Assembly: GCF_040760075.1 (NCBI RefSeq)
Contig: NZ_CP142884.1
Coordinates: 1-64,000, forward strand
Direction of reading: 5' to 3'
DNA: 64,000 nucleotides
Origin: Sphingobacterium sp. R2
GTDB lineage: Bacteria > Bacteroidota > Bacteroidia > Sphingobacteriales > Sphingobacteriaceae
The notes under the pieces were generated by a model, which was not told where the DNA came from, ran no database searches, and worked only from the letters and a program-made list of their open reading frames with translations. Positions 1-12,518 of this stretch are shown piece by piece. Position numbers and translations under genes: made by a program. Within the stretch, counting starts at the first letter, position 1; each line of letters begins with the position of its first letter.

Positions 1-7
1 ACGAAAG

Positions 8-36
8 AAGCCCTTGACTGTTTCCAGCAAGGGCTT
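8..36 (-). terminator. rRNA operon terminator
   Basis: Arms at 8-15 and 29-36 (AAGCCCTT and AAGGGCTT) form a perfect 8-bp stem just beyond the 5S 3' end. On the minus strand the stem is followed by a short T-rich stretch at the window edge. It is placed to end the rRNA transcript. Confidence 0.75.
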
Positions 37-46
37 CCGTGTAAAA

Positions 47-158
47 AAAGGCACCGACCTACTCTCCCACCTGTTACGGCAATACCATCGGCTCTGGCGG
101 GCTTGACTGCTCTGTTCGGAATGGGAAGAGGTAGACACCGCCGATATAGGCACCTAAA
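47..158 (-). rRNA. rrf: 5S ribosomal RNA
   Basis: The segment has the length and conserved blocks of bacterial 5S rRNA read on the minus strand (for example the complement of ccgacctactctccca near the 3' end). It lies after 23S and before a terminator, the normal last position of an rRNA operon. The ends are estimated to within a few bases. Confidence 0.93.
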
Positions 159-284
159 AATCTTTATTGGCTGATATATGATATCCATATCATGTTATCC
201 ATGCCAAATGACATATATACTGAAAGAGTTACGTTTCTGTCTGTTTCAAAAATTAAAGAGGAAGACAACAGTGTCTGTCTGCTT

Positions 285-3164
<2,880 letters not shown>

Positions 3165-3392
3165 CACCGGCATAGCCTTTTGCTACTATGCGGCTGCTTT
3201 TGATATATATACACGTATGCTACGTAAAGATTCGTTCGGCCTTGACCGAGGGTCTCCTCTCTACATCAAACACATACACGTATTGTCTCTATACTGTTGT
3301 CTTCTCTTGTAATTTTTTTTCTCTTTCAATATGTCAAAGAACTCTTTTTCCGGTATATATGAAGTATATCGCTATATACTTCCCCGGAGATG

Positions 3393-3466
3393 TGGAGAAT
3401 AACGGATTCGAACCGTTGACCCCCTGCGTGCAAGGCAGGTGCTCTAGCCAGCTGAGCTAATTCCCC
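3393..3466 (-). tRNA. tRNA-Ala (TGC)
   Basis: The 74-nt minus-strand cloverleaf has acceptor GGGGAAT pairing with ATTCTCC, an anticodon stem CCTGC/GCAGG around loop CTTGCAC (anticodon TGC) and a T-loop GTTCGAATC. No CCA is encoded. It sits in the 16S-23S spacer beside tRNA-Ile, the common bacterial arrangement. Confidence 0.97.
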
Positions 3467-3477
3467 TTTAATTTTCG

Positions 3478-3551
3478 TAGTCCCGAGCAGATTTGAACTG
3501 CTGACCCCTACATTATCAGTGTAGTGCTCTAACCAACTGAGCTACGGGACT
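3478..3551 (-). tRNA. tRNA-Ile (GAT)
   Basis: The 74-nt minus-strand cloverleaf has acceptor AGTCCCG/CGGGACT, anticodon loop CTGATAA (anticodon GAT) and T-loop GTTCAAATC. It is transcribed before tRNA-Ala in the 16S-23S spacer, separated from it by 11 bp. Confidence 0.97.
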
Positions 3552-3671
3552 AGCTATTTCCTGTTCATCTATCTCTCTCGGTCCTGCTCCCTTAGGGGCG
3601 GGCACTTTCTTCTGATGTTTTTCTTCTTTTGCAATCATATGTAACGTGACGAGTACCGATCCGCGATACTC

Positions 3672-5208
<1,537 letters not shown>

Positions 5209-5444
5209 AAGTTTTTGATTCCAACTATTTATAATAATCAGAATTCTTTTTTATATCTCTGATCTTGGATCGAATCGAACAATTACTTGAATTTGTTCAT
5301 GACTTTCGTTTGTCTACTCGTCACGCTTACATGATTGTGTTTTCTTAAAGAACTTTATCGCTTCAACTTCCGTATCCGCTATATTCCGATGGCACCAGGC
5401 CGTCTTTATCTTTTTTGTTTTTCCCTCCGTTTCCGTTGGGACTG

Positions 5445-5475
5445 CAAAGGTAGAAATCTTTTCTGAACTTCCAAA
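5445..5475 (-). promoter_or_regulatory. rRNA operon promoter, proximal candidate
   Basis: On the minus strand, TACCTTTG (5445-5452) matches the Bacteroidota -7 consensus TAnnTTTG exactly. A TTTG -33 box (5472-5475) lies 19 bp upstream, the usual spacing. It is about 240 bp upstream of the 16S 5' end, so it would give a long processed leader. Confidence 0.7.
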
Positions 5476-5629
5476 AACTTTCTGAAGTTTTTTTTTCTTT
5501 TCCCTTTTTTCGATTTCAGCGTTTAAAATAAACCGGGCGGGATTTTAGATCCTGCCAGACTTCTCTTAAACCCTTCTTTTTTCAGGGTTCCTTCTCTCGA
5601 AGTAACCGTCCCTCCCTTGCGGAGTGGTG

Positions 5630-5662
5630 CAAAGATAGGAAGTTTGGGGACAAACCTCCAAG
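5630..5662 (-). promoter_or_regulatory. rRNA operon promoter, distal candidate
   Basis: On the minus strand, TATCTTTG (5630-5637) fits TAnnTTTG. A weaker CTTG -33-like box lies 21 bp upstream (5659-5662). Together with the promoter at 5445-5475 it would form the tandem arrangement typical of rRNA operons. Confidence 0.5.
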
Positions 5663-5699
5663 CCTTTTGTTCTTATTTATTTCATTTTGGACATAACTC

Positions 5700-6060
5700 G
5701 CTGGAAGGATGGAAGATTCTTTTTCAGCAGGCCCCTCCCGGAGGCAATTACAGGGGCAGATCGCAGATAAAAGAAGCTCCGGGCGGGGAGGCGGGCGGCC
5801 AGCAGCTGCGCCAGGACAAAATGGCCCGGGAGGACGAAGCCGGTAGAAGGCGCACCGCGGAACTCATGACCGGTATCTTGTGCAGGTTGCCTGCCGTTGG
5901 CAGCGCCGTGTTAGGCCGGCACCGCAGCATTGTAGGAGCAAATTGTATTACATTCACCGGGAACTGAAGCGTGGTCTCGTGCATAGGTTGTATGCCGCAG
6001 GCGCCGCCGGGCTAGACGCCCTACCGAATTCGAAATATAAGACGGCCGATCGAAGGCATC
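5700..6060. other. GC-rich non-coding patch upstream of the rRNA operon
   Basis: About 300 bp here is much richer in G+C than its surroundings; I count 40 of 60 G/C at 5761-5820. Open frames on both strands (5617-5967 plus, 5748-5984 minus) give low-complexity Arg/Ala/Pro/Ser-rich proteins without recognisable domains, so I do not call a gene. It could be foreign DNA, the relic of an insertion, or an unrecognised structured RNA. Confidence 0.4.
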
Positions 6061-6076
6061 AAAGACCCTACCATGT

Positions 6077-6174
6077 TATAGCTTAGTTTAGGGTTTACTT
6101 AGGGTTTAGTTAGGGTTTGTTTAGGTTTAGTATAGGTCGAACCCATACTAAACCTAACTTAAGGCTAAGCTATA
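6077..6174. repeat. nested inverted repeats enclosing the 11-bp array
   Basis: TATAGCTTAG at 6077-6086 is an exact inverted match to CTAAGCTATA at 6165-6174. Inside it, 6119-6137 and 6141-6159 form a 19-bp imperfect hairpin with a 3-nt loop (CGA), about 16 of 19 matching and G-T tolerant. The whole 98-bp block can fold on itself. Its function is unknown. Confidence 0.75.
6083..6136. repeat. five tandem 11-bp TTTAGTTAGGG-like repeats
   Basis: The consecutive units are TTAGTTTAGGG, TTTACTTAGGG, TTTAGTTAGGG, TTTGTTTAGG and TTTAGTATAGG, at 6083, 6094, 6105, 6116 and 6126. Four are 11 bp and one is 10 bp, about one DNA helical turn per unit. Inverted copies follow directly. Confidence 0.8.
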
Positions 6175-6409
6175 GGTATACAAATTCTAGACTAATGGAT
6201 AAGAAGGGCATAACGCAGGTTACCCGTACTCGGAGCACAATGGCCTAGCGATGAAAGCAAAACCCAAAGAGCATAATCGGAAACAGGAAAAAAAGCATCT
6301 ATACCATATAATCGAAGTTGGAGATAATTAGTCATCGCAAGCTACCCTACTACACGTCTAAAAATAAAAAATCTCCAAGCGAAACCGTATATTCGTATAG
6401 TGATTAATA

Positions 6410-7255
6410 TTGTTACTCATTTTGAACGAACTTTTCAAAATCTATAAAATTGACGCCGATGAGGCACTGCGTATTCAGCAATCCAAAAACGAAATACACC
6501 AGCATGATTTCGAGGAACTCATTATTGGCGTAGCCGGAAGGCTCGAACATTTTATTGACTTTAAAACGAAAACGTATACCGCCCCTTTTATAAGTTTTGT
6601 TACGCAGGGCAAAAACCACCGCGTCAAACCTCTTTTGACTAATAATCGTATTGAATTTTGGGTAATTCGTTTCAAGAGCGAATTTATTCCCGAAACTACC
6701 TTCCAACTCTATGCTCACTTTCATGAAAACGCAACATTAAGCTTCGCTAGCCCCTACTGCTTCGACAGGTTAACGACCTTGTGTCAGCTCATGCAGCAGG
6801 AAACACTGCAGCCTGCTATCGATTATGGTGTCATTAAGCAACTGCTGAGTACTATTTTTACGATGATTGAATCCGAACGGAAAAGGCAATTTCCAGATGC
6901 ACAGCAACAATTAAAAAATCAGGGAACAACTTTCAAGAATTTTCTATCCATCTTAGAGAATAATTATCGACGACCGGAAGGAGTTAATTTTTATGCGGAG
7001 AAACTTTTTATGTCTACCCGAAACCTAAATTTAATTTGTCAGAGTATCTTACAACAAAGCGTTTCCGAGATTATTGAAACAAGAAAACTTATTGAAGCAA
7101 AAAATCTACTGTTGACAACGAATAAGACAATATCGGAAATTGGCTTTGAACTGGGCTATCAAGAAAAAGCTTACTTTACCAATGTCTTCAAAAAGAAAGC
7201 CGGCATGACGCCTTCTGAATTCAGAAATGAAATTCAGAAGCTTATTTCCGAATAG
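6410..7255 (+). CDS. AraC-family transcriptional regulator
   Basis: The 281-residue protein has an N-terminal cupin-like sensing half (about 1-160) and a C-terminal two-helix-turn-helix AraC domain (about 185-278). The second HTH carries the family signature around ISEIGFELGYQEKAYFTNVF and GMTPSEFR. The only sensible start is TTG at 6410, because an in-frame stop lies at 6401 and the first internal ATG falls about 125 codons in. The gene precedes a YgiD-type dioxygenase by 78 bp in the same direction, so local control of that gene is plausible but unproven. The ligand is unknown. Confidence 0.88.
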   Translation: MLLILNELFKIYKIDADEALRIQQSKNEIHQHDFEELIIGVAGRLEHFIDFKTKTYTAPFISFVTQGKNHRVKPLLTNNRIEFWVIRFKSEFIPETTFQLYAHFHENATLSFASPYCFDRLTTLCQLMQQETLQPAIDYGVIKQLLSTIFTMIESERKRQFPDAQQQLKNQGTTFKNFLSILENNYRRPEGVNFYAEKLFMSTRNLNLICQSILQQSVSEIIETRKLIEAKNLLLTTNKTISEIGFELGYQEKAYFTNVFKKKAGMTPSEFRNEIQKLISE

Positions 7256-7303
7256 TACAACAGTTTGACCAAATTATTATACCCCTGCCTCACCGCCATC
7301 TTT

Positions 7304-7311
7304 TACCTTTG
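7304..7311 (+). promoter_or_regulatory. -7 promoter box before the dioxygenase gene
   Basis: TACCTTTG is a perfect TAnnTTTG box ending 22 bp before the ATG at 7334. I see no good TTTG -33 box at the usual spacing, so this is a partial promoter call. Confidence 0.45.
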
Positions 7312-7333
7312 TACAGAAAATTGACGCGATTAC

Positions 7334-8230
7334 ATGATCTATAAAATGCGTAGAAAGGATTTTATTAAAATTATGGCAACATTACCTTTAATTGGTGCAG
7401 CACACCATGTGAGCTCCTTACATAGATTTTCTGGCGAACTCGAAGCAACGGACAAATATCCGGTTCTATTTCTCGGCCATGGAAGTCCGATGAATGCCAT
7501 CGAAGACAACGAATTTGTGCAGGGGTTCAAAAAAATAGGCCAGACTTTCGAGAAGCCTAAGGCGATTCTAGTGGTATCTGCACATTGGGAAACACGTGGA
7601 ACATTTGTCACAGCTATGGAACATCCGGCCACCATACATGATTTTGGCGGCTTTCCTCAAGCTTTATTTGATGTGCAATACCCAGCCCCTGGAAGTCCGG
7701 CACTCGCTGCAGAAACGCAGCGTATAGTCAGCAAAGCGGAAATTCACCTCGACGATAAATGGGGACTGGATCATGGATCTTGGTCGGTTGTTAAACATCT
7801 TTATCCCAATGCAGATGTACCCATTATTCAAATGAGCATCGATTATACGAAGCCGGCTGCATACCATTATGAGATTGCACAGCAATTAACCGAACTACGG
7901 AAAAAAGGTGTTCTGATTATCGGCAGCGGAAATATGGTGCACAATCTGCGAATGGTGGCCTGGGACAAGCTGAACACAACTGGTTATGCCTTTGAGTGGG
8001 CGACAATAGCCAATGAAAAAATGAAAAAATTTATACAGGACGGCAACCACCAGGCTTTAATTGATTTTAGGTTACAGGGTAAAGAGTTTGACTTGGCAAT
8101 TCCAACGCCTGAACATTACCTGCCTTTAATCTATACATTGGGCTTACAGGATAAAAATGAGGAACTCTTTCTCTTCAACGACAACGCTGTAGCAGGCTCG
8201 CTGACGATGACGTCATTGAAAATTGGTTAA
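7334..8230 (+). CDS. ygiD: 4,5-DOPA-type extradiol dioxygenase (YgiD family)
   Basis: The 298-residue protein belongs to the class III extradiol ring-cleavage dioxygenases (LigB superfamily; YgiD/plant DODA branch). These open catechol rings such as that of L-DOPA using a bound metal. The family's conserved histidines are visible at H49 (LGHGSP), H84 (SAHWETRG), H147 (GLDHGSW) and H203 (NMVHNLR). The N terminus has a basic RKDFIK segment followed by a hydrophobic run (residues 7-23). This resembles a weak twin-arginine or ordinary signal sequence, so export is possible but uncertain. ATG 7334 is used; ATG 7346 is an alternative that keeps the same motif. Substrate in this organism is unknown. 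Confidence 0.88.
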   Translation: MIYKMRRKDFIKIMATLPLIGAAHHVSSLHRFSGELEATDKYPVLFLGHGSPMNAIEDNEFVQGFKKIGQTFEKPKAILVVSAHWETRGTFVTAMEHPATIHDFGGFPQALFDVQYPAPGSPALAAETQRIVSKAEIHLDDKWGLDHGSWSVVKHLYPNADVPIIQMSIDYTKPAAYHYEIAQQLTELRKKGVLIIGSGNMVHNLRMVAWDKLNTTGYAFEWATIANEKMKKFIQDGNHQALIDFRLQGKEFDLAIPTPEHYLPLIYTLGLQDKNEELFLFNDNAVAGSLTMTSLKIG

Positions 8231-8390
8231 ACTACCAAATGACATAGCAACAATACCAAATAAATACAGGCTATTCTATATACCTACAAGTCCTTCTGTT
8301 GAGCTATTCGCCAGGATAATGGAATGGCCTGTAGGTATGTTAAAAAGCTGGAATTACGACATTCTCGAAATTTCTTTGACAAAAATGGCT

Positions 8391-8420
8391 TTGATTCCAA
8401 CAGTAGGATCAATAAATTTG
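8391..8420 (+). promoter_or_regulatory. promoter of the SelW-like/Ada/AlkB genes
   Basis: TTTG (8391-8394) and TAAATTTG (8413-8420) are separated by 18 bp, a full match to the Bacteroidota -33/-7 promoter. It ends 33 bp before the ATG at 8454. Confidence 0.7.
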
Positions 8421-8453
8421 TTTGAACCAAAACAATTTACCTCAACTTAACGC

Positions 8454-8753
8454 ATGGCAACAAAACCTGTTATCGAAATTGAATATTGTCCAAAATGCAA
8501 TTGGATGCTTCGCGCCGCCTATATGGCGCAGGAGCTGCTGAGTACGTTTACGGAAGAAATCCATGGGGTAATGCTCGTTCCCAGCGAAATTGCGGGCCGT
8601 TATACCATACGCGTGGCGGACAGCGAGATCTTTGATCGAAAAAAAGCCGGTCATTTCCCCGAAATAAAAGAGCTCAAACAACTGATCCGCGACATTGTCG
8701 CACCGGACAAGTCCTTGGGCCATTCGGACAAATCTACTTCATCCCACCTGTAA
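8454..8753 (+). CDS. SelT/SelW/SelH (Rdx) family thioredoxin-like protein
   Basis: The 99-residue cytosolic protein has an early CxxC (C12, C15 in YCPKCNW). It matches the Rdx-type thioredoxin-like fold of the SelT/SelW/SelH family, with Cys where eukaryotic relatives carry selenocysteine. Such proteins are thought to act in thiol redox reactions, but no substrate is established. It has its own promoter and lies 57 bp upstream of the Ada-like gene in the same direction, so it may share a transcript with the two repair genes. Confidence 0.85.
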   Translation: MATKPVIEIEYCPKCNWMLRAAYMAQELLSTFTEEIHGVMLVPSEIAGRYTIRVADSEIFDRKKAGHFPEIKELKQLIRDIVAPDKSLGHSDKSTSSHL

Positions 8754-8810
8754 TTTAGCATAAATCGGATTTTATAGGCTTCTTCTTTTTAGCAACTTTG
8801 AATAAATTAA

Positions 8811-9656
8811 ATGACAATCATGACTATTCAACAAGAAGTGGATTTTCAACGTATCGCCAAGGCGATTCATTTCTTACAGGAAAACTTTAAGATACAGCCT
8901 ACATTGGGTCAGATTGCTTCACATGTCTATATGAGTGAAGCTCATTTTCAACGTATGTTTACCGCTTGGGCGGGAACGAGCCCGAAAAAATTCTTGCAAT
9001 ACATAAGCATAACTCACGCGAAATCATTGCTCCAGGAAAGTACTATTGCCGAAACGACATTCCAGCTTGGTCTGTCCAGTAGTAGCAGACTTCATGAGCT
9101 ATTTATCAATATCGAGGGAATGAGTCCTGCCGAATATAAAAACGAGGGCGCCAATCTAATTATATTGTACGATTACTATGAAAGCTTATTCGGCACCATG
9201 CTCATTGCATCTACACCAAAAGGCGTTTGCCATATTGCCTATGCAGACGATCAGGCTCAAGCCCTTGCATCGCTCCAGCAACGATTCCCCAAAGCAACCT
9301 ATTTTCAACAGGGAAATGGCATGCACGATAGTGCACTCAAGGCATTAAACCCTCAACATAAAGATATCCGACAGGTAAAATTACATTTAAAAGGAACTGC
9401 CTTTCAATTGAAAGTTTGGGAAGCCTTGTTAAAAATTCCGATGGGTAACTTGAGCACTTATGGTGCTATTGCTTCTCAAATAGGTAACCCAAAAGCCTCC
9501 CGCGCCGTTGGTACTGCTATTGGAAGTAACCCAATTGCTTACCTTATCCCCTGCCACCGTGTGATACAAAACAGCGGTATGTTTGGTGGCTACCGTTGGG
9601 ATCCGATGCGAAAGACAGCGATGATCGGATGGGAGAGCTTTCATACAGCTGTTTAA
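8811..9656 (+). CDS. AraC-methylated-DNA-cysteine methyltransferase fusion (Ada-like)
   Basis: The 281-residue protein has an AraC-type HTH domain (about 8-108), then an O6-alkylguanine-DNA alkyltransferase domain (about 115-278). The latter has the PCHRV active site, Cys248, and the downstream GGYRWDPMRK region. It removes O6-methylguanine adducts suicidally and probably also regulates transcription. It lacks the Cys4 zinc (Ada_Zn) domain of E. coli Ada that senses methyl phosphotriesters, so activation must differ from the classical scheme. ATG 8811 is used; ATG 8820 is possible. An AlkB-like gene follows after 18 bp, so a shared alkylation-repair operon is likely. Confidence 0.92.
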   Translation: MTIMTIQQEVDFQRIAKAIHFLQENFKIQPTLGQIASHVYMSEAHFQRMFTAWAGTSPKKFLQYISITHAKSLLQESTIAETTFQLGLSSSSRLHELFINIEGMSPAEYKNEGANLIILYDYYESLFGTMLIASTPKGVCHIAYADDQAQALASLQQRFPKATYFQQGNGMHDSALKALNPQHKDIRQVKLHLKGTAFQLKVWEALLKIPMGNLSTYGAIASQIGNPKASRAVGTAIGSNPIAYLIPCHRVIQNSGMFGGYRWDPMRKTAMIGWESFHTAV

Positions 9657-9674
9657 TAAAAAAAAGATACTCAT

Positions 9675-10286
9675 ATGGAACTTTTCGATAATCTCTTCGA
9701 TGGCAATAGAAATTTACTCCCTTACGACGGTACCGTCAATTACTATGGCAAAGTATTATCTGTGCTGGAGGCAAACCGCTATTTTGATAGACTCATGGAG
9801 TCAATTGAATGGGTAAACGACCGGGCCATAATTTTTGGAAATGAAATAATCACCAAACGAAAAGTGGCCTGGTATGGGGATGATGCATTCGAGTATAGTT
9901 ATTCTAACACCACCAAAAAGGCACTTCCGTGGACAAAGGAACTTCTTGAGCTGAAAAAAATAGTAGAAAAACTGACACTGGAGACATATAATTCGTGTCT
10001 GTTGAATCTTTATCACAATGGCGACGAAGGTATGGCCTGGCACAGTGACGCGGAGAAGGATCTTAAAAAAAATGGGGCAATTGCTTCGCTAAGCTTTGGT
10101 GCTGAACGCAAATTTGCCTTTAAGCATAAGACCAGTAAGGAAAAAATAGATATTATTTTAGGACATGGCAGTCTTTTGGTCATGAAAGATCTGACGCAAA
10201 CGTATTGGCTGCATCGACTTCCACCTACAAAAAAGGCTTTCGGAGCAAGAATTAATCTGACATTTAGAACCATCGATCAGCCCTAA
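9675..10286 (+). CDS. AlkB-family 2-oxoglutarate/Fe(II) dioxygenase
   Basis: The 203-residue protein matches the AlkB family nearest the ALKBH2/3 type. It oxidatively removes alkyl groups such as 1-methyladenine and 3-methylcytosine from DNA or RNA. The iron triad is H123-x-D125 (AWHSDAEK) and H180 (WLHRLP). The 2-oxoglutarate-binding arginines are R192 and R198 in RINLTFR. It follows the Ada-like gene by 18 bp, pairing direct reversal of O6 and N1/N3 lesions. Confidence 0.93.
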   Translation: MELFDNLFDGNRNLLPYDGTVNYYGKVLSVLEANRYFDRLMESIEWVNDRAIIFGNEIITKRKVAWYGDDAFEYSYSNTTKKALPWTKELLELKKIVEKLTLETYNSCLLNLYHNGDEGMAWHSDAEKDLKKNGAIASLSFGAERKFAFKHKTSKEKIDIILGHGSLLVMKDLTQTYWLHRLPPTKKAFGARINLTFRTIDQP

Positions 10287-10360
10287 CCCTGTACGTTAGT
10301 AATCGTACATACCAGTTACTGGTGAGCACGCAGCCCTATCAGTTACATTGGGAACAGGGT
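10286..10360. other. nested inverted repeats between convergent genes
   Basis: After the stop at 10284-10286, TGTACG (10290-10295) pairs with CGTACA (10304-10309). ACCCTGT (10286-10292) and ACAGGGT (10354-10360) are exact inverted copies, and CCAGTTACTGG forms a small palindrome between them. There is no clear T-run. It may serve as a weak terminator for alkB. Confidence 0.4.
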
Positions 10361-10446
10361 GCAAAACCAAATTCTGCTATTCGGAATCAAGCCTCAATCG
10401 TGTAAACCTTTTTGAAACATCAAAGCTGACACGAGCGACTGGATTA

Positions 10447-12324
10447 CTAAAGGTTGTCCAAACTATTGTCTTTAGGGGTGTAATCCATAAAAATGCCTCC
10501 ATCCAACGTAATATTCATGATTTTTTTAGCAGAGGACCAGGTTATCGTTACCTGTTTTTCATTGTGCTGCCAAACTGCTGGCGTTTGATGCTTTGTTTCT
10601 ACAGAACCATCTGCATAAGTGATCACTACCTCAAATGGAATTGCAAATCCGCCCACATTGGTTACTGTAAGGGTGTTTTTGTTGCTCAGTCGCTTAAAGC
10701 TATCTACCTTAAGATCGATGTAATGATTGCTGAAATACCAATTTTTCCAATACCAGTTTAAATTCTGTCCTGCTCCGGCATTGATGCTATAAAAGAAGTC
10801 CCAAGGCGTAGGATGTTTTCCATTCCATAGCATCATGTAATGGTGTAGTGCTTTTTTAAACAGTTCATCACCCAGGTAATCCCGTAACGCAATATAAGAC
10901 AATGCGGCCTTGATGTAGGCATTGTTGCCGTAACCTAAACCACTCAACTGAGAGGTCATGGTAATCAAGGGTTGGTCTTCTTCTGTAGAGGGGTCAAAGA
11001 TATAGCGCTTTACACGGGCATCTTTGAAAAGTTCTTTATTTTTTTCGGCACCAATCTCCGCATTTCCGATCCAGAATTCCAATGCCGTAGCCCAGCCTTC
11101 ATCCATATAACCGTATCGCGTCTCATTGATACCCATGTAAAAAGGGAAATACGTATGGGCAATTTCGTGGTCCGCTGTTTGTCGTGCGTCCACAAGATTA
11201 TCTGGGACACTCGAATCGTTAATCATCATTGGATATTCCATATCGGCAAATCCCTGAACGGCTGTCATTGTTGGGTATGGGTAGGTGACACCGGGCCAAT
11301 TTTTAGAAAACCAGTCAATGCAATATTGCTGCCAATCAATGTATTGTTCAAAATCTGGCGTTCCGGCGACATAGCTTGACTGCACACTCACGCGCTTACT
11401 TCCCAAATCTACACTCCCGCCATCCCAAATGTAATTGTCACTGACGCTGAAACAAAAATCAGGAACATAGACTGCTTTGAATTTCCACGTATTCCACGCT
11501 TGTTGTGCTGTCACTTTCCCCGCTTTCATTTCGGCATCTGTCGCGATATGTATTGGCGTATCGCTGACTTTTGATTTTTCGAAACGGTCCAGAATAGGTT
11601 TCTGCAATACCTCAGCCGCATTTGTCAATTCACCTGTCGCCCACACAACAAAGTTCTTCGGAACGGATATCTCAAATTGATAATCGTTGAAACCATTGTA
11701 GAATTCTTGTCGGCCATTATGTTCCAGAAGATCCCAGCCATTGTAATCGTCGTATACAGACACACGCGGATAAGAGTAAGCACAATAAAAGGTGGAAGCA
11801 TTCAACAGCCCTTCACGGTCGCTTTCGACAGATAACGGATATTCCCAGCTAATGTCCAATGTTGCAGTGCTTCCCGGAAGGATTTTTTGTCCAAAATCGG
11901 CTAATTTTACGGTTCCCCAATCCTTGCTGTTCACTTCATAAACTTGACCATTCAATTTAAACGACTTAATCTTCAACCCCGAAGTCAGGTAATCGTCCGA
12001 AGCGTACGCCGCACGTACCGCATTGGGTTTATGAACATTATTGACGAATCGAATAGCAATGCTATTCAGTGTATCGGGACTATTATTATTGTACAATATG
12101 GTCTCTGTTCCACTTACTATCTTTGTTTTTGGATCCAATTTTACCCGCACGTCATATTTTCCAAAATTTTGCCAATAATTTTTGCCAGGTAGACCCGACG
12201 TGGTTCGGGTTCCTTTTTCAATTGCTTGCTGAATATTTCTTGGTGTATACAACTCTTGGGCATGGGCCGCCCCCGTTAATAAAAGCAGAGACAATCCATA
12301 ATTAAATATCGTGCGTCCTATCAT
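10447..12324 (-). CDS. M1-family zinc metallopeptidase, secreted
   Basis: The 625-residue protein has a signal peptide (about 1-22, ending AAHAQ). It has an M1 aminopeptidase N-terminal beta domain and a gluzincin catalytic domain with HEIAH (H386, H390) and the third zinc ligand E409, 18 residues later (YMDEGWA). The exopeptidase signature GxMEN is replaced by a region around GFADMEYPMM. It probably trims peptides in the periplasm or on the surface. Substrate specificity cannot be read. It is transcribed convergently with alkB and divergently from the Omp85-like gene. Confidence 0.9.
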   Translation of the reverse strand: MIGRTIFNYGLSLLLLTGAAHAQELYTPRNIQQAIEKGTRTTSGLPGKNYWQNFGKYDVRVKLDPKTKIVSGTETILYNNNSPDTLNSIAIRFVNNVHKPNAVRAAYASDDYLTSGLKIKSFKLNGQVYEVNSKDWGTVKLADFGQKILPGSTATLDISWEYPLSVESDREGLLNASTFYCAYSYPRVSVYDDYNGWDLLEHNGRQEFYNGFNDYQFEISVPKNFVVWATGELTNAAEVLQKPILDRFEKSKVSDTPIHIATDAEMKAGKVTAQQAWNTWKFKAVYVPDFCFSVSDNYIWDGGSVDLGSKRVSVQSSYVAGTPDFEQYIDWQQYCIDWFSKNWPGVTYPYPTMTAVQGFADMEYPMMINDSSVPDNLVDARQTADHEIAHTYFPFYMGINETRYGYMDEGWATALEFWIGNAEIGAEKNKELFKDARVKRYIFDPSTEEDQPLITMTSQLSGLGYGNNAYIKAALSYIALRDYLGDELFKKALHHYMMLWNGKHPTPWDFFYSINAGAGQNLNWYWKNWYFSNHYIDLKVDSFKRLSNKNTLTVTNVGGFAIPFEVVITYADGSVETKHQTPAVWQHNEKQVTITWSSAKKIMNITLDGGIFMDYTPKDNSLDNL

Positions 12325-12518
12325 ATCCTAATTTCAATAATCAAACTAAGATAAATTTGTTGTGATTTGCAAGTTTAATATTCCAGCTTACCACAAAAAT
12401 ATCCCTTTTGCCCCTATGACTATTGACCATCGTTAAAATGGCAAAAGGAAGACAGCATGCAAACCCTGGAAAACTTTTTATTTTTTTTAACGTTTATTTT
12501 TAAGACAAATTCAAAGGT

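Noticed and set aside
5617..6086. Open frames in the GC-rich patch on both strands
   Set aside because: They overlap each other, have low-complexity composition, no ribosome-binding or family features, and are better explained by the GC-rich base content.
6083..6136. Telomere or CRISPR interpretation of the 11-bp repeats
   Set aside because: Units are contiguous with no spacers, so not CRISPR, and they are interstitial and followed by inverted copies, so not a replicon end within this window.
8223..8450. A 75-residue plus-strand frame after the dioxygenase gene
   Set aside because: It overlaps the previous gene's end and contains the promoter of the next gene; no domain is visible.
10348..10761. 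137-residue plus-strand frame after alkB
   Set aside because: Most of it is antisense to the M1 peptidase 3' end and its sequence has no domain features.
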